Assembly (NCBI GenBank): GCA_030068075.1
Contig: CM057844.1
Location: forward strand, 17,406,001-17,470,000
From: Paguma larvata
Taxonomy: Eukaryota; Chordata; Mammalia; Carnivora; Viverridae
Direction: 5' to 3'
DNA length: 64,000 nt
Shown here: one piece after another, positions 11,700 through 24,950 of the stretch
Layout: each line of letters starts with the position of its first letter
Numbering within the stretch: position 1 is the stretch's first letter
Notes under the pieces: generated by a model
Database searches by the model: none
What the model saw: the letters and a program-made list of their open reading frames with translations, nothing else
Told to the model about the DNA's origin: nothing
Position numbers and translations under genes: made by a program

Positions 11700-13055
11700 G
11701 GGTAAATTGTTACTAGTAGGTAAATGAAATAACAAGACTGTTCTAGGCACTATAATTCATACATGAATTCCAGCTTTAAAAAATTAGAAGAACCATCATA
11801 TATATTCTAAAGCAATCCACAAAACACTCTACTCGCAAGGAGCTTTTCCAAAATTTTAATATGAAAAGTAGCTCAAATCAAAGAAGAAACATGCCAACTT
11901 TTCCTAACCTAGGATGCTCCCTGGTTGTCTGTCACATCTAGTTCTATATACATGACTAAGACTACAATTCACTGTGATTTATCATTAAATTGAAAAGGAA
12001 CACATTTTAGCCCATTGCCTACTTCATCTTATCCCTAAAAACAAGGGGAAAATAAGTATTTTAAAACACAAAATACATCAAAGAAAAATGTATTACAGTT
12101 TTTTAATTCGTGAAGACATCTAAGACCATTCAAGAAAAAGAGAATACAAAGAGCTATATTTTGAAATGCTAACACTATCACACAAAGCTGAAGCTCTACT
12201 AACTGGATAACTTCAGGTGAGCTAAGGCTCCCTATTTAAAGAGCTTTATTATATTAAACTTCAAATAACTTTTAATTCACCCTGCCAAAAGAGATACCTT
12301 GCCTACATCTTAGCTGCATTTTAAGCAAATATTTTTTTTCAATTTTATTGCCTTAATACTATCCATGAAAGAGAATGTCATGGCATTACATGTCCTTCCT
12401 CTACTCCTTCCAAGCTAACTTCCTTTCTTTTCTTAATTGCCATGAAGATCTTTCAAAGTAGATCTGCTCTGCCTGCCCACTATAGGAAACTTGGGAGTCT
12501 GCTTGTTTAAGGACACAATTGGCCTCCTAGGATGTAGGGGTTGATTGATGATGCCAGGGAGAACTACTTCTCTGGGAACATCTGTGAATATGGTGGATAT
12601 GGGGTTTAGAGAAGGCCCCTCAAACATTTATCAGCTCAATAGTCAGCAAAGGGAGACTGAGTATGAAACTAGACTAATTCACCAATTTTTTTTTCTTTAG
12701 ATCCCACTCCTGAATCTCCTATTTACCCATTCTACTGAGATGCTAAGGATAACACAGGTGAAGGATTTTCTATGTAAAAACCTATGTAAACCTTCTAAAT
12801 TATTATTGTCTACTAAATCTGCTTTTTGGGAATTGGACTTCTTTGGTAACCAGATTAATATTATGGTTTCTCTTCACAAAAAATAATGCACATAAACAGA
12901 TATTTATATATGATATTGGGGGTCTGGAATATCTCTCAGATTCATGAATCCTAGATACTGTGACCAAAGTGAACCAGATTAGGAAAACTATTTGAGGTCT
13001 ACAGATGGGTTCCAGTGGTAACACAAATTCTCCATGTAAAAAAATATTCCATAAA
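11700..13055. other. Intergenic DNA, no gene seen
   Basis: AT-rich. The stretch 12430-12620 has a less AT-rich, repeat-like texture that I cannot assign to a family. The short minus-strand frames here match no protein I know. Confidence 0.5.
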
Positions 13056-13059
13056 CAAT

Positions 13060-13560
13060 TTACTGATGTAGGAGGCTTTTTATTCAGTGGTTCATAAACC
13101 AGGCAGCATCCAATCTAGCCGAAAGAAAGAATGTTGAAAGAGCTGTTTGAGATAATAGATTTTTATAGACCAAAGTGAGCAGGATCAAGGAAGTTATACT
13201 GGGCATTTGCTGACTGGTTAAAGCAAGGGAGATTTCCTTGTATGGAACAAAAAGAAGTCTTGGAACTAGGTCAGGTAACTTGTGCTAAGCAGGTAAGTGC
13301 TGATTAGTTGACCTAAGTCCTTCCTTTTCTAGGAGAGCTGAGCATAGAACTTATTTAAGTTTTGGTTTGTGACATAAGGTCTAGCATAAGCAACTCCATC
13401 TTGGGTCTAATCTGGTTACTTTAACATCCAAGTTTTTGGACATTTTCCTGAAAAAGTTTCCTTAGCTTCTATCATGCTATCAAGGAGGTCTGTGATACAG
13501 AATATCTGAGGTAGGGCTCCTTGAAACACTAATTTGCTCCCCTTGCTGTAGTCTAAATTT
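13060..13560. repeat. Probable old retroelement fragment (LTR or LINE 3' end), unassigned
   Basis: Phrases such as 'attcagtggttcataaacca', 'gcataagcaactccatcttg' and 'tctaatctggttacttta' look like a known dispersed mammalian repeat, but I cannot name it with confidence. Confidence 0.35.
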
Positions 13561-13884
13561 CTCTAGAATAAAGGGATATCTTCATCATATTTTTATTATG
13601 CTTGGTACATAGAGTGTTTAATACAGATTTATGAAATGTGTAAGTCAATTAACCATTCAAAAGACAAGTTGGTTCAGTAGAACAGTTGTTAGCATTAAAA
13701 AAAGAGGAGAAACATCAAGCTGAGGCACACAAAGCTATATATACACAGATAATCTCATTGATTTTATTTCCCAGGTATCTCCTAGAGTAGGCATTTAAAC
13801 CAGGTGAAGATTATTTTATAGTTTATCAACTTCATAGTCACCATTTCGATCTGAAGAAGGGTTATTTATAAAGATCATGGCAGC

Positions 13885-14040
13885 CTCTCAAACTTTAATG
13901 GGTTTAAAATTTACCCAAAGATCTTTTAAAAATGTTGGTTCTAATTCAGCAGGTTGGCATGAGGGCCTGAGATCTGCATTTCAAGCAAGCTCCCAGGTGA
14001 TACTGATGTGACCAACTTTCAGACAGCAATTGCAGAACCA
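13885..14040 (+). repeat. MER5A-like DNA-transposon remnant
   Basis: 'gcctgagatctgcatttcaa', 'gctcccaggtgatactgat' match the typical central and right part of MER5A (hAT-Charlie non-autonomous element). Confidence 0.55.
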
Positions 14041-16109
14041 AAGACATAGGGAACAGAGGAAATAGATGTTAAGGATTCTGTGCTCACTCATTCACTACCT
14101 TTGGGACCAGAATGTAATGGCCACTTGTGGATGGATTCAAGGTAAGGAAAAAGTCCACAATAGAGTAAATAGACTCTCGTGCAGAAATGCCAGGAATCTC
14201 CTCCACAATCCAGTTGAAAGCAATATTAGATTCACTGTAAAAGTGAGACTTTGATGGGATTTTCCCAATCTCCACCTAATTATACTGGTACAGAATAATC
14301 AAAGATATTTCATTTGTATTTAAGTTTTTACTAACCAGAAACATAAAGACTATTTAAACATTATATCGAACTCTTAAGTCTGATCACATTATTAGAGAAA
14401 GTAAAAGTTCTTACCAAAATAAGAATTTCAGGGCAGAATTTTATATACATTATTTATCAATGAGTTTTCCTCCTTTCTCCTTTTCCTTTCAGCCCAGGGC
14501 CATTTGCCTTGTCTTCTCACCCCAGAAAATTACAAGGTGAGGTTCTGTTACCCTCAACTTTCTCTTTATGGTTTCTCAATATTCCTGAAATACATTTACT
14601 AACGGAAGGTGTTCATTTTCATCTCAAGTACTTGTAACTGCCTATATAGCTTGTCAAAGTTTTTGAACGGGCAGATTTTAAAAGTTTCATACTCTTGTTT
14701 CAAGAACACATGTTAATGGGCCTTAATAAAACCAGAGTTTCAGGGGTTTTCTTCTACTTGCAGGATATTTTATTGAAAACAAATTCCAAAGGTTCCTCAT
14801 CCTCTTTGCCTATGGTGAATTTCTTTCCTACTCAACTTTAAACTGCCAACAGTTTACTTCAAGTGGAACAAAAATTTTAAGTTTCCTATTGACAGTGTTA
14901 GCCCAATGACATTCTTATACATTGACCCATTTTCTTCCAATGGAGGTCTGGAATGGATCAAGTCTTCAAATTAGAGAAGAAAGACAGAATAATAATGACA
15001 ACGTAGCAGCAGACAGGTAAAAACATAAGATTTACTCCCAGCCCTACTTCGGAGTAGTCACACACACATGGAAGCAGCTGTAAATGGCAGCAGTAGTTTG
15101 AAGTTAACGTGAACCTTGGATGAAACCATGGTTCAAGCTCCTGCTCTGGCCCATGAGACTGAGATGATTTGTTTCTCCTCTGTAACTTTGGCTTCTTCCT
15201 CAATATTAAGAGAGAATTGTGCTAGATGGTCATAGCTCTAAATGTTGGTTCTAGTGGAATCTGTCTAGCGGCAATTAAAGAATCCAAATGAGCAAGACCA
15301 ATTCAATGCTTAGCGGCGCCTACCCATAACAAAGGTGTGGGGTGCTTTAATTTTGATACCCACTTTAATCAGTTATCAGTTGACAGTGCTGCTGGTAAAT
15401 TTTGCAGCACATCTTCCAATGCCTTTCTGACAGTTACAGAAAATCAAAAATAAACAACAAATAAAACACTCTTGCATCTAGCTTAAATTGAGTTTGCATT
15501 AAAGTAGAGAACTAAGATTATTTAGAATTTATTCTGATATTTTTTATCTCTGGTAGACTATGTTAAAGGTCTATTGCCAGTTTTTCTTCTATGGAATAAA
15601 TAAGCCAAGTGTAAACACCTGATATCAGTGCATCAAGAACGAAACATAACTATCCTGATACAATCAAGTAGTGTCCATATTATCTCAAAAAAAAGGTATC
15701 TTTAGTTATAAGATAAACTATAAATTATAAGGTAAACAAACAGTAATAAAATGATGCTCATAGTCTTTCACAGTTTGTTTTAGTGCAACAAAGATTTATT
15801 CAATTCCTGTTAAGTCCATCAGAAAGTCTCTGATACACATCCTCTTTAATAAAGTTAATAAAGTTTGTTGTCCATCAAACCAAATGGACAACAAATGGAT
15901 TTTTATTTTCACAAAACCCTCTTGAATTCCAAATGATCAAATCTGTTTGTAAACTATAATCCAAGTTCATTTGTAGATTAGCAGATTGCAGAAGAAAAAA
16001 TAAAAACAGTCAGTCTATGCATAAATTTCAGGCGGGAAAGTACTCCTAAATATAAGTAAAATCTACTATTTTGATGAGAAAACAATTTAGCATAATAAAA
16101 ATACACCTC
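14041..16109. other. Intergenic DNA, nothing recognised
   Basis: Unique-looking AT-rich sequence. No frame over 82 codons and none with recognisable similarity. Confidence 0.5.
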
Positions 16110-16288
16110 AGGGCACCTGGGTGGCTCAGTCGGTTAAGCATCCAACTTTGGTTCAGCTCATGATCTCAAATTCATGGTTTGAGCCCCACATAGATTCTGC
16201 TTTGGATTGTGTCTCCCTCTCTCTCTCTGTTCCTCCCCCATTCGCATTCTATTTCTCTCTCAAAAATAATAAATGTTAAAATTTTAAA
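16110..16288 (+). mobile_element. CAN-SINE, internally shortened
   Basis: The head GGGCACCTGGGTGGCTCAGT and B-box-like GGTTTGAGCCC are present. The stretch between the tRNA-like part and the CT-rich region is shortened ('cccacatagattctgc'), and a degenerate A-rich tail follows. No clean target-site duplication was found. Confidence 0.88.
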
Positions 16289-16289
16289 A

Positions 16290-18619
16290 TAGATATACCT
16301 TAACACTGTGACTTTTTGTTCCACTATCATGAAGCTATGTATTTCTATTTTTGCTTTTCTAGTAGCTAAAACCATACATTGGTACACTGTAACTAATAGA
16401 GGAAACTTTTCAACAGGTCTGTTTCTACAGTGCTTAACTTTATTATCCTGTTACAGTATACTGGGCACAAGGGGGCACTGAAGGAGTGAACAATTCCATC
16501 TACCATACTGGAACTGTCACACCTAAGTGTTCACCTTTCAACCTATCATACTGTAGTACTTCCTTTCTTCCTTTCTTTTCTTTTTTAATATATGTAAGGA
16601 ATGTGTCTAGCTACTCTGGTCACATGAGGGAAAATTCATCCTGCCCATGAATAAAACCATCTTGAATGGCCTTTTCTGAAGAGTATACATGTCATAGTAT
16701 CATGAAACAGCATCATGTTTCACTAAAATGCCAAACATCTGTGACAAGAGTCTACTAGTTCCCTACTCAATATTCTGAATACCCTTCCTTCTTACTAACA
16801 AAAACCCTATTTTGCTGGAGGCGGCTTCAAACTACATTTCCCAGTCACTCTAAAAGAACAATGTGGATAATGAAACAGAGGAAAAAGTCCTCATTATGTG
16901 ACACATCTGGAGAATTATCCAAAGGGGGCTTGCTGAACAGGTAAAGAGTCCTTTTCCCCTTACTCTTTCTTCCTGCCTACTGAGTAAATGCCATAGCTAG
17001 TGTTATAGCAGCCATTAATTCCGAAAAGATGGCTAACAAGCCAAAGACCTTGTTAGGGCTATAGAATTTTGACTACATCCCTGCACTGTCTTCTTCCAAA
17101 CTTCATGTTGTGAGAAAGAAAGGAAAAAAATTGTTCCCTGGTTCAATTACCTATAACTTGGGTCTCTGAAGCTTTAAAATAAAAGTATTTGAAAACTGCA
17201 ATTCCCAAATGATACATCCTGAAAGTATCATGGTTAGCAACAGAGATTCTTCAATTATATACAGTAAAGAAATTGGAAAAAATTAAAAGTTTCATTGAGC
17301 TTCCATCCAGTCACATGAAAAATAGTTAAGATTGTGAAAAGGCATAAAATAAAGGTCTTTTAAAACTTTTTTTTAAACTTTGGACAAATAAAATATCCAC
17401 TAGTGTTCTACATAGGAAAGTCTTGCACCGATCACAATAATTCCAATTATTTTCTTAATTACTGCAGTGCAAAGGCAACTGCCCCTGTTACATCACCCAT
17501 TGGACTCCACACTGGACACCCCGATGGGGAGAGCCACAGGGCCAAGTTTTGTCCATCTCCGTTGCTCACTGGAATGGACACACAGCTGTACTCTTAACAA
17601 TGTCCCCTCTCAGCACCCTGGTCAGCAGCCTCACCCTGAACTCCCACTGCTCTCAATACCCTTAGTTCTTCTTCACCAGGGACACTGTCTCTAATCCTCC
17701 TGGTGAAAGGATGCTGGAAAACCAAATATCCAAAAGTAGTTCCTTCTAAATAAATATCCTGGGTTTCTGAGTCTATTTTGCCCATGAAAGAAAGAACCAC
17801 TTATCTTGTTCACATTGGCTAACTGAAATTTTAAAACTTCCTTGCCAGTTGTACTCTTATTTTCCAAGTTATCTCAGTGGGTAGGATATCCAGTCTAGAT
17901 TTTTTCCCCCAATAAATGTAAATATTTTTTTAAACTGCAAATCTTTGAATTATCAAAGTTTCATGATATGCTCTCAATTTTAAGGAGTCCAGCCAAAGAC
18001 ACCGTGATTTTGCAATACTAGTCATTGTTTTACAGAATAAAGGATGAGGATGAAGCTCTAATTATTAGACCAATTCCAATGAAATGCCCTAATTCTACAG
18101 AAAAAAAATGACAGTGCTTAGGATTATAGGCCATAATATTATTTTGATAGAGTTTGCATCATTTAAAAAAAATCCCCTTTAAGCCAAAAATGTCTTGCTA
18201 ATTTGAAAGGAAATCACATGACTTAGGAAATAAACCCTGCCCTACCATGATTCCTTCAAATGGGTAGTGGATTTATACCTCTAACCCAACTAAGTTCAGA
18301 GACAAAATCATTTTAATTGCAGAGCTTAAATTAAACACAAAGAATTGGTATTTAATCAAAAAGATACTTAAATATTGAGGCGGCTATATTAAATAAGGTT
18401 ATAAAATTTCAGGCTGGGGGAATGCCTTCAAAGTAAAAGTGACAGCCACCAGTCATAGAAGAAAGGCAGGCAGGAGTTGACTTACTCACCAGAGATGTTT
18501 TTTTTTCCTGCATGTGTTTAGTCTTCTAAGTTTGCAACTTAGGACTCAAACCTACCAAGTCAGAGCACTGTTGTTTTTTTTTTTTTAATGTTAAACCAAA
18601 AATATAGTGTATATACATT
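16290..18619. other. Intergenic DNA, no gene recognised
   Basis: A less AT-rich block at 17460-17800 contains overlapping short frames on both strands with no recognisable protein. It may be an old repeat or conserved non-coding DNA; I could not decide. Confidence 0.45.
16464..16478 (+). promoter_or_regulatory. Weak CTCF-like motif
   Basis: GGCACAAGGGGGCAC resembles the CTCF core with a mismatch at the pyrimidine position. Sequence alone gives only weak support. Confidence 0.18.
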
Positions 18620-18639
18620 ATAAAAAATAACATATTTTC

Positions 18640-18886
18640 TTTTTTTATTTATTTTTTATCTTTTTAAAAAAAATTTTTTAGCATTTTTATTTTATTTTTT
18701 GAGAGACATAGAGACAGAGTGTGAGCAAGGGAAAGGCAGAGAGAGAGGAGGACACAGAATCCGAAGCAGGCTCCAGGCTCTGAGCCAGCAGCACAGAGCC
18801 CGATGCGGGGCTCGAACTCACAGACTGTGAGATCATGACCTGAGCTGAAGTCGGCCACTTAACCGACTGAGCCATCCAGGCACCCC
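18640..18886 (-). mobile_element. CAN-SINE with perfect 20-bp target-site duplication
   Basis: The reverse complement starts GGGGTGCCTGGATGGCTCAG, has the full felid body and a T-rich run on the + strand at the left end (A tail). The 20 bases at 18620-18639 recur exactly at 18887-18906. This points to a fairly recent insertion. Confidence 0.95.
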
Positions 18887-19114
18887 ATAAAAAATAACAT
18901 ATTTTCAAGTGGAAAGTACTTGTATATCTGTTCCAACTATTAAATATCTATTTGTTGAAGAAATTTACTAACATAAAGATCCCCTGACACTGATTGTTTT
19001 CAGGTGAAGACACTGGAATTAAGGCATTTTCAGTAATTAGCACACAAAGGCAGAGGTGAAGGTAGATGTCATGACTACTCTTTCTTCAGTTCCCAATACT
19101 GAGTTACACTCTGA

Positions 19115-19266
19115 CTACTCGATATATAGTCAGTCTGCAGACCAACAGCAGGAGGGTGACTCAGGAACTTGGAAATTCAGAATTTCAGGTCCCACCTCAG
19201 ATTTTCTAAATCCACATGATCTCTGAGGGGATTCACAGGCTCACTGAGGTTTGAGAAGCACTATTT
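19115..19266 (+). repeat. MER5A-like DNA-transposon remnant
   Basis: 'ggtcccacctcagattttct', 'tccacatgatctctgagg' and 'gaggtttgagaagcact' are characteristic of MER5A. Confidence 0.65.
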
Positions 19267-19269
19267 GAG

Positions 19270-21004
19270 GCTACGCTACCACCTACCTGGACTATCACTT
19301 TTTTTCTAGAAGTTCAATGATACTGCAATCCCAAATGTCTTACTTACCTTTCTGAGTATGCATGTTACAAAAGTTCAAATTAACGCTGGAAGTGTAAGTT
19401 TGCACCACCTGCAAATTTAACTCAGCTGCTGACTTCAAAACCTCATCCTCTGTAAGATGAGACTCTACCATTTCTCTTAATCCTCATGAGCAAGCAATAA
19501 ATTACCATAATTTATTTTACAGATGTTTAATATTAAAACAGAAAGAAATAAACCAGCAAACAAGAAGACCACATTAGCCTCTTCACTCATTCGTCTCCCT
19601 CCACTAGGTAGGTGTCAGAACACAGATGGTGAGGCTGCCCAGTTATCTGCATAAAGATTCTTCTCTAATTTATTCTTTTAATCTGACTTGGTTGTTGTTT
19701 GATTTTGGCTTTTAGAAAGAATTGTTACATTAAACACACATGCACCCATATTCTTAAGGAATGACATAAGAGCTTTTCAATGGCCAATTTTACCACTCTC
19801 TAGTTTTACTTTAAATACAAGCTTGAGAACCTATTTTCATGTAAGCTGTTATCCACTTACATTTTTGGAAAAGTATATAAATACATGTTAGGGTGACCAT
19901 GGCTTGCTTATTACACGTCTTGTCCTGGATGGATTTGTGTCACTGAGCAATAGTTTGGAAGCACTGAAGCAATAATTAAGCCCCAGGAGAGCACTATTGC
20001 ATTAATCATGTAACTAATCATATAACTCAGATATGGTAGGAAAGTGAATGCGAATATTTAAGTAGTTATCTGGTTTGGAGAGGAAGTGGGGATGTTGAGA
20101 AAGAAAGAAAAAAAAAGAATGGGGGTGAGAAAGGAAATATCACTGGAATGCTGAAATTGCAAATGAAACCCACAGAAGTCAGGAAATTCAAGAATTAAGG
20201 CTCCCACTGCTCCCTTAATTCTGCCCCTGGTATTGGGCAAACACATTGTGTATATATCTTTCATTACCAGATCCCATAACACTTAGCAACAGAGCCCACT
20301 TAGGATGGTGATGAAGAAGCACATGGCTCCTTATGAAATGAGCTTTAAATATATCGAAAGGTTAACAACTAGTATAACAAGGTACTTTTTTCTATAAAAA
20401 TTTAATGTTAATTATAAAATCGGACAACATTGTTATAGCGTGAAATATGAAATACACAAAGCAGCACTCCCCTGGGGCATAGTTGATGTACACTGTGTTC
20501 ACAATGGAATTTTCCCAGTGTACGGAAGTGGAAATAATTTTTACTCCCTGGAAAATATATGAAAACTAGGTAATGTAGAAAATTTCAAAATCTCTACTTT
20601 GCTTTACATAAGAAGAATAAATTTCAGAGGCTGCAAACTGTAGTAAAGATAACAATATACTAATAAATCAATGTGGACCAGGAGATAAGAAATAAAAAAT
20701 GACTCTTCCCTTCCACTCCCTCTCCCCCAAAAAATCCTTTCTGGCTGATTTTGGAAAGCTGTGTATAGCATTATCTCTCTTCAGATTTACTGTCCTAGTG
20801 GTGTTTTTACTTGACAAATGAATGCCTCTCTGAATATATTCAAAGTAAAAAATATATCTAGATCTCAGGAGGGTGTCTATTTGGAGATCAAAAACAAAGC
20901 AGTATAGAATAAAAAGTTGCACGAATCATTTGAAAATGCTCCCTCCCCCATGATGGTACAGTAGACAGTGAATGAATAGTAAAGAGTGAACTTTGTGGAC
21001 ATAT
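19270..21004. other. Intergenic DNA, nothing recognised
   Basis: No convincing frame, RNA gene or named repeat in this AT-rich stretch. Confidence 0.5.
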
Positions 21005-21020
21005 CAGTTTAGTGGTTATT

Positions 21021-21208
21021 TAAGTTGTTTTTTTTAATCTATTCTTGAGAGAAAGAGTATGATTGCACATGAGGGAGGGGCAGAGAGAGAGAGAGAGAGA
21101 GAATCCCAAGTAGCTCCACGTGGGGCTCAAAGTCATGAACTATGAGATCATAACTTGAGCCAAAATCAAGAGTCAGATGCTTAACTGACTGAGCCACCCA
21201 TGTGCCCC
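21021..21208 (-). mobile_element. CAN-SINE with 15-bp target-site duplication
   Basis: The reverse complement starts GGGGCACATGGGTGGCTCAG. An internal (GA)n run at 21082-21104 corresponds to its CT-rich part. AGTTTAGTGGTTATT occurs at 21006-21020 and at 21209-21223. The tRNA-like part has several substitutions. Confidence 0.92.
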
Positions 21209-21544
21209 AGTTTAGTGGTTATTAAAGGCACTGTTAAAGTTTTTGAAGAGTAACCATTCCAGGAATGGCTATATAATTTGTATGGCCCAGTACGAAATGA
21301 AAATATGCTTTAACTTTGTTAAAAAATTATGAATTTCAAGATAGCGACAATAAAGTATGAAAACAAAGGCCAGCACTTCTAAGCATGGGGCCACAAGAGA
21401 CTATACACCCTGATCCCTTCTTTGATTAAGACAACTTCTCTCCTCTGTATTTCTTATGGTACGTATCACTCTCTATTATTCTTAGTCCTTTGTGTTTCAT
21501 CCTTAATTCTCCCACCAGCCTGTAAATTCCTTGTACGCAGACAC

Positions 21545-21960
21545 TCTGACAAGAACATGGGTTCTGGAATCAGGCAAATCTGCCTTAAGTTATTAATTGT
21601 ATGAACTCAATCACATTACCGAATTTTTTTTTTTGAGAGACACAGAGACAGAGTGTGAGCAAGGGAAAGGCAGAGAGAGAGGGGGACACAGAATCCGAAG
21701 CAGGCTCCAGGCTCTGAGCCATCAGCACAGAGCCTGACGCAGGGCTCGAACTCAAACGGTGAGATCATGACCTGAGCTGAAGTTGGCCACTTAACCGACT
21801 GAGCCACCCAGGCGCCCCATGAATTTTTGAGACTCAGTCTTCTCATCTATAGAAGGAGAATAATGGCAATACCTTCAAGACAGGGTTGCTGTGAGGATAA
21901 AATAACTCGCAGTGCTTGGCCTATAGTATATACTTAAAAATGGTGACTATTTGTCTTATT
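21545..21960 (+). repeat. MIR SINE remnant split by a CAN-SINE
   Basis: 'catgggttctggaatcagg', 'actcaatcacattacc', then after the inserted SINE 'gactcagtcttctcatct' and 'gctgtgaggataaaataac' together read as one MIR in sense orientation. The CAN-SINE at 21629-21819 sits in the middle. Confidence 0.7.
21629..21819 (-). mobile_element. CAN-SINE inserted in a MIR
   Basis: The reverse complement starts GGGGCGCCTGGGTGGCTCAG, close to the felid consensus, with the A tail as a T run at the left. GAATTTTT flanks both ends (21621-21628 and 21821-21828), a short target-site duplication made of the host MIR sequence. Confidence 0.93.
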
Positions 21961-22149
21961 GCATTATAAGATTGTTGTGAGGATTCCAATGAGATACTAA
22001 AAAGAACCTCAAATGTTTAATGACACAGGGTTGGTTAAAAATAGGATGATAAATTCATACACTGGTATACTGCTTTGCTAAGATGGACTGCTACATTGGC
22101 TCAGAGCACTCAATCACAGCACTACCTAAAGAATGGTGCACAATTCGAA

Positions 22150-22312
22150 GCAATAGTGACACCTGAAAGCTGGCTAGAAAAGCAAATTATTAGACCCCCA
22201 GCCCAGACCTACTAAATCAAGAACTCTGAGGGTGGCACCTTGTCCTCTGGGGCGGGGCACCAAGCCCTCCAAGTGATTCTGATATGCTCTCAAGTCTGAG
22301 AACCACTGATCT
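22150..22312 (+). repeat. MER5A-like DNA-transposon remnant
   Basis: 'cccagcccagacctactaaa', 'caagtgattctgatatgctc' and 'tctgagaaccactgatc' match the MER5A pattern. Confidence 0.65.
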
Positions 22313-22579
22313 ACTACATGAGCTGGATCTGTGAGTTGATAAAGTCTTCTAAGCTATATTTTTATTAAATCATAAAGCAAGATGCAGACAGTTCCCAAAC
22401 TGATTTCAAGCCCAGAGATTTTCCAGAATTGAGACCCATTTCTTCACCTTGGCAGATACTAGTAAAGAGTGTTCCTCTGGCCAACGTTAGAGCAATCACA
22501 CTCACTCCTACAACTTACACCCATTTTGCTTTTGGGAAGGAAGATATTTTGATTTTTTGTACTGTCAGAATTCCTTTTA

Positions 22580-22641
22580 ACTATATATATATATGTAAAA
22601 TACATATATATGTATGTACGTAAATAAAATACATACATATG
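22580..22641. repeat. (TA/CATA)n simple repeat
   Basis: Alternating TATATA and CATACATA units. Confidence 0.8.
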
Positions 22642-22649
22642 TAATGACA

Positions 22650-23970
22650 AAAACCTCTTCTCTTGGTTCTTTAAAAGGACACCTCTTTATTTTGCAATGA
22701 AGAAAGTAAATAAACACAACATAAAAATGAAGGAAAAAAAAAAGCACAACTCTGTTTAACTAAAACGAAGTTAGAAAAAATGGTATTTGAAAATCAGGCC
22801 AAGTAATGTGCACTATTCTTCTAGAAGCAGAGAACTAACTCTAATCTGTGGACTTCCAACCAACAGAACTGAGCAAACCTTCCTTGCTGGGGAAATCCTG
22901 ACAGCAGGGCCTCTAATTTCATGATATACGCCAGGTTGACCTCGAAAGCTGTTGGCAAGGAAATTACACAGGAGCAAGGGCACTTCACACAACTCTCTTT
23001 AGTTTTTTCTTTTAGGGCTGGTTTCCATGGAAATCTGCACCTGCCAGTTCCCTGGGGTCTCTAAGCCTGAGGACTCTAAGGAAACATGGAACAGAAAAGT
23101 GGAACAATGCGGATTTTATAGGCTTCTTTCACTTAGCACTTTTACTTACGATGTTCTCAGAAGGCTGTGAGACTGTAGAGGAATTCCATTGTAATATCCC
23201 CTTTATTTACCACTTTCTTGCTTTCTGGAACCTTGAAAACGTAAGATAGTAAGGCTTCAGTGCACAGTTATTTTGTATACAGATATGAAATTGGGTCAAA
23301 TGCCAGGAACATTATTGTTTTCAGAATGTTTTGGTAAAGATAAGAATCCTTTATATTTATAGGAAGAAAGCCTTCCCAAAGAACCCAGGACCCTTTAAAT
23401 CTTTAAAATTCACCTTGAGCCACAGAAATAAAAGCACATATTTTTACTATCTTGAATCCAAAGTGTTAGAGACACTAAAACAGGTGGTCACCAGCTGGGA
23501 AGAAGTGAGCTCAGCCAGGTGACCTCTAAGTACCCTTCTGGAGTAAGGACGTGTGACAATTGTAGTCATAGACCAGAATCATCTTTGCTGGCCCATACAT
23601 GAAGCTCAGGCCTGATCAGGTCATGGCTCTGTGCCCTCCATCTCCTGCCACAAGAATTTAGGTTGAGAAAGGATTACATGCAGTTCTCCCCTGACAAGGA
23701 GGGGACAACAAGCTCTTTCAGGGACATCAGTCAACAGTGACTGAGCTCTGATTGGGGATTTCAAGGAGGGGGATTGAGGGCAGAGAAAGGAAGGTGATAG
23801 CAAATAAATTAAAAAAAAGGAGTACCTAAAGCTTACAGTTTTTTAGGAATACACACTGTATGATGAACCTACCATTTTCAAAGGGTAGGGTGCTTGTATT
23901 AATCCTTATTCTGAAAAATTAGCCTTGTTTCTGGGACACTATTTCAACATTAACCAAGAAGTTCAAGGCA
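22650..23970. other. Intergenic DNA, nothing recognised
   Basis: Mixed-composition unique sequence. Short frames on both strands resemble no known protein. Confidence 0.5.
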
Positions 23971-23974
23971 AGGC

Positions 23975-24075
23975 TAGCTTTTTTTTTCTTTTTCGTTTTC
24001 TGTATATGTATTTTTGTATTTAGTTTGCTTGCTTTGCTTGTTAGTTGGTTGGTTTGCCTGGAAGGTTTTGTGTTG
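23975..24075. repeat. T/G-rich low-complexity tract
   Basis: Poly-T with TTTG, GTT and TTGTTG units, next to the 3' end of the old minus-strand L1. Confidence 0.6.
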
Positions 24076-24079
24076 TTGT

Positions 24080-24950
24080 TGTTAATTTCTTAACAGTTTT
24101 ATTGAAGTACTACTTACATACCAGAAACTCCTCATTTTAAGTACTTCAATAAATTACTGTGAATTTATAGAGTTGTGCAACCATTGCCACAATCCAGGGT
24201 TAAAACATTACCATCACCCCAAAAGATCTCTCAGGCCTATCTGCACTCTCTACTGCAGACATCCTGTGAACTTTGTCTCCACAGATTTCCCTTTACCGGA
24301 CATTGCATATAAAATATATGACTCATATACTGGAAATCATACAATATATATTCCTAATTGCCTCTGGCTTCTTTCATTTTGTATAATGTTTTAAAAACCC
24401 ATCCATGTTATAGAATGTATCAGTAGTTTATTGCTGAATAGTATTCCATTATATGAATATACCACATTTTGTTTATCCATTCATTAGTTGATGGAGACTT
24501 GGAGGGTTTCCACTTGGGACTATTATGCATAACACTACTACAAACATTCATAATAAAAGTCTTTGAGAGAATGTATGTTTTCAGTTCTCTTGGGTAGATT
24601 CTTAGGAGGGGAATTACTGGGTTGTATGGCAAATTTATATTTAACTTTTTAAGAAACTGTCGAATTATTTCCAAAGTATCTGCACCAGTTTACATTCTCA
24701 TCAGCAATGTATGAGTGTTGTAGTTTTTTTTACATCCTTGCCAATATTTGCTATAATCTGCTTTCTTTATGGTAGTCTTTCCAGTGTTCTTTATGGTAGT
24801 CTTTCCAGTGGTTTTAATTTGAACTTTCTAAAGGAGTAATAATGCTGAACATATTTTCAGGTACTTGTAAGCTATTTGTGTACAGTCTCGGTAAAATACC
24901 TATTCAAATAGTTTGTTCATTTTTTTTTAATTGGCTTGTTACTCTCAGTA
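24080..24950 (-). mobile_element. Old L1 (L1M-type), 3' part
   Basis: In antisense this reads as the 3' UTR and ORF2 end of an ancient L1: 'tatagagttgtgcaaccatt', 'acattaccatcaccccaaaa', 'catacaatatatattccta', 'gaatagtattccattatatg', 'taccacattttgtttatcc'. Minus-strand translation gives RT C-terminal fragments such as LPYNPVIPLLRIYP and WYIHIMEYYSAINY. It is interrupted at about 24950 by a DNA transposon. Confidence 0.85.
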
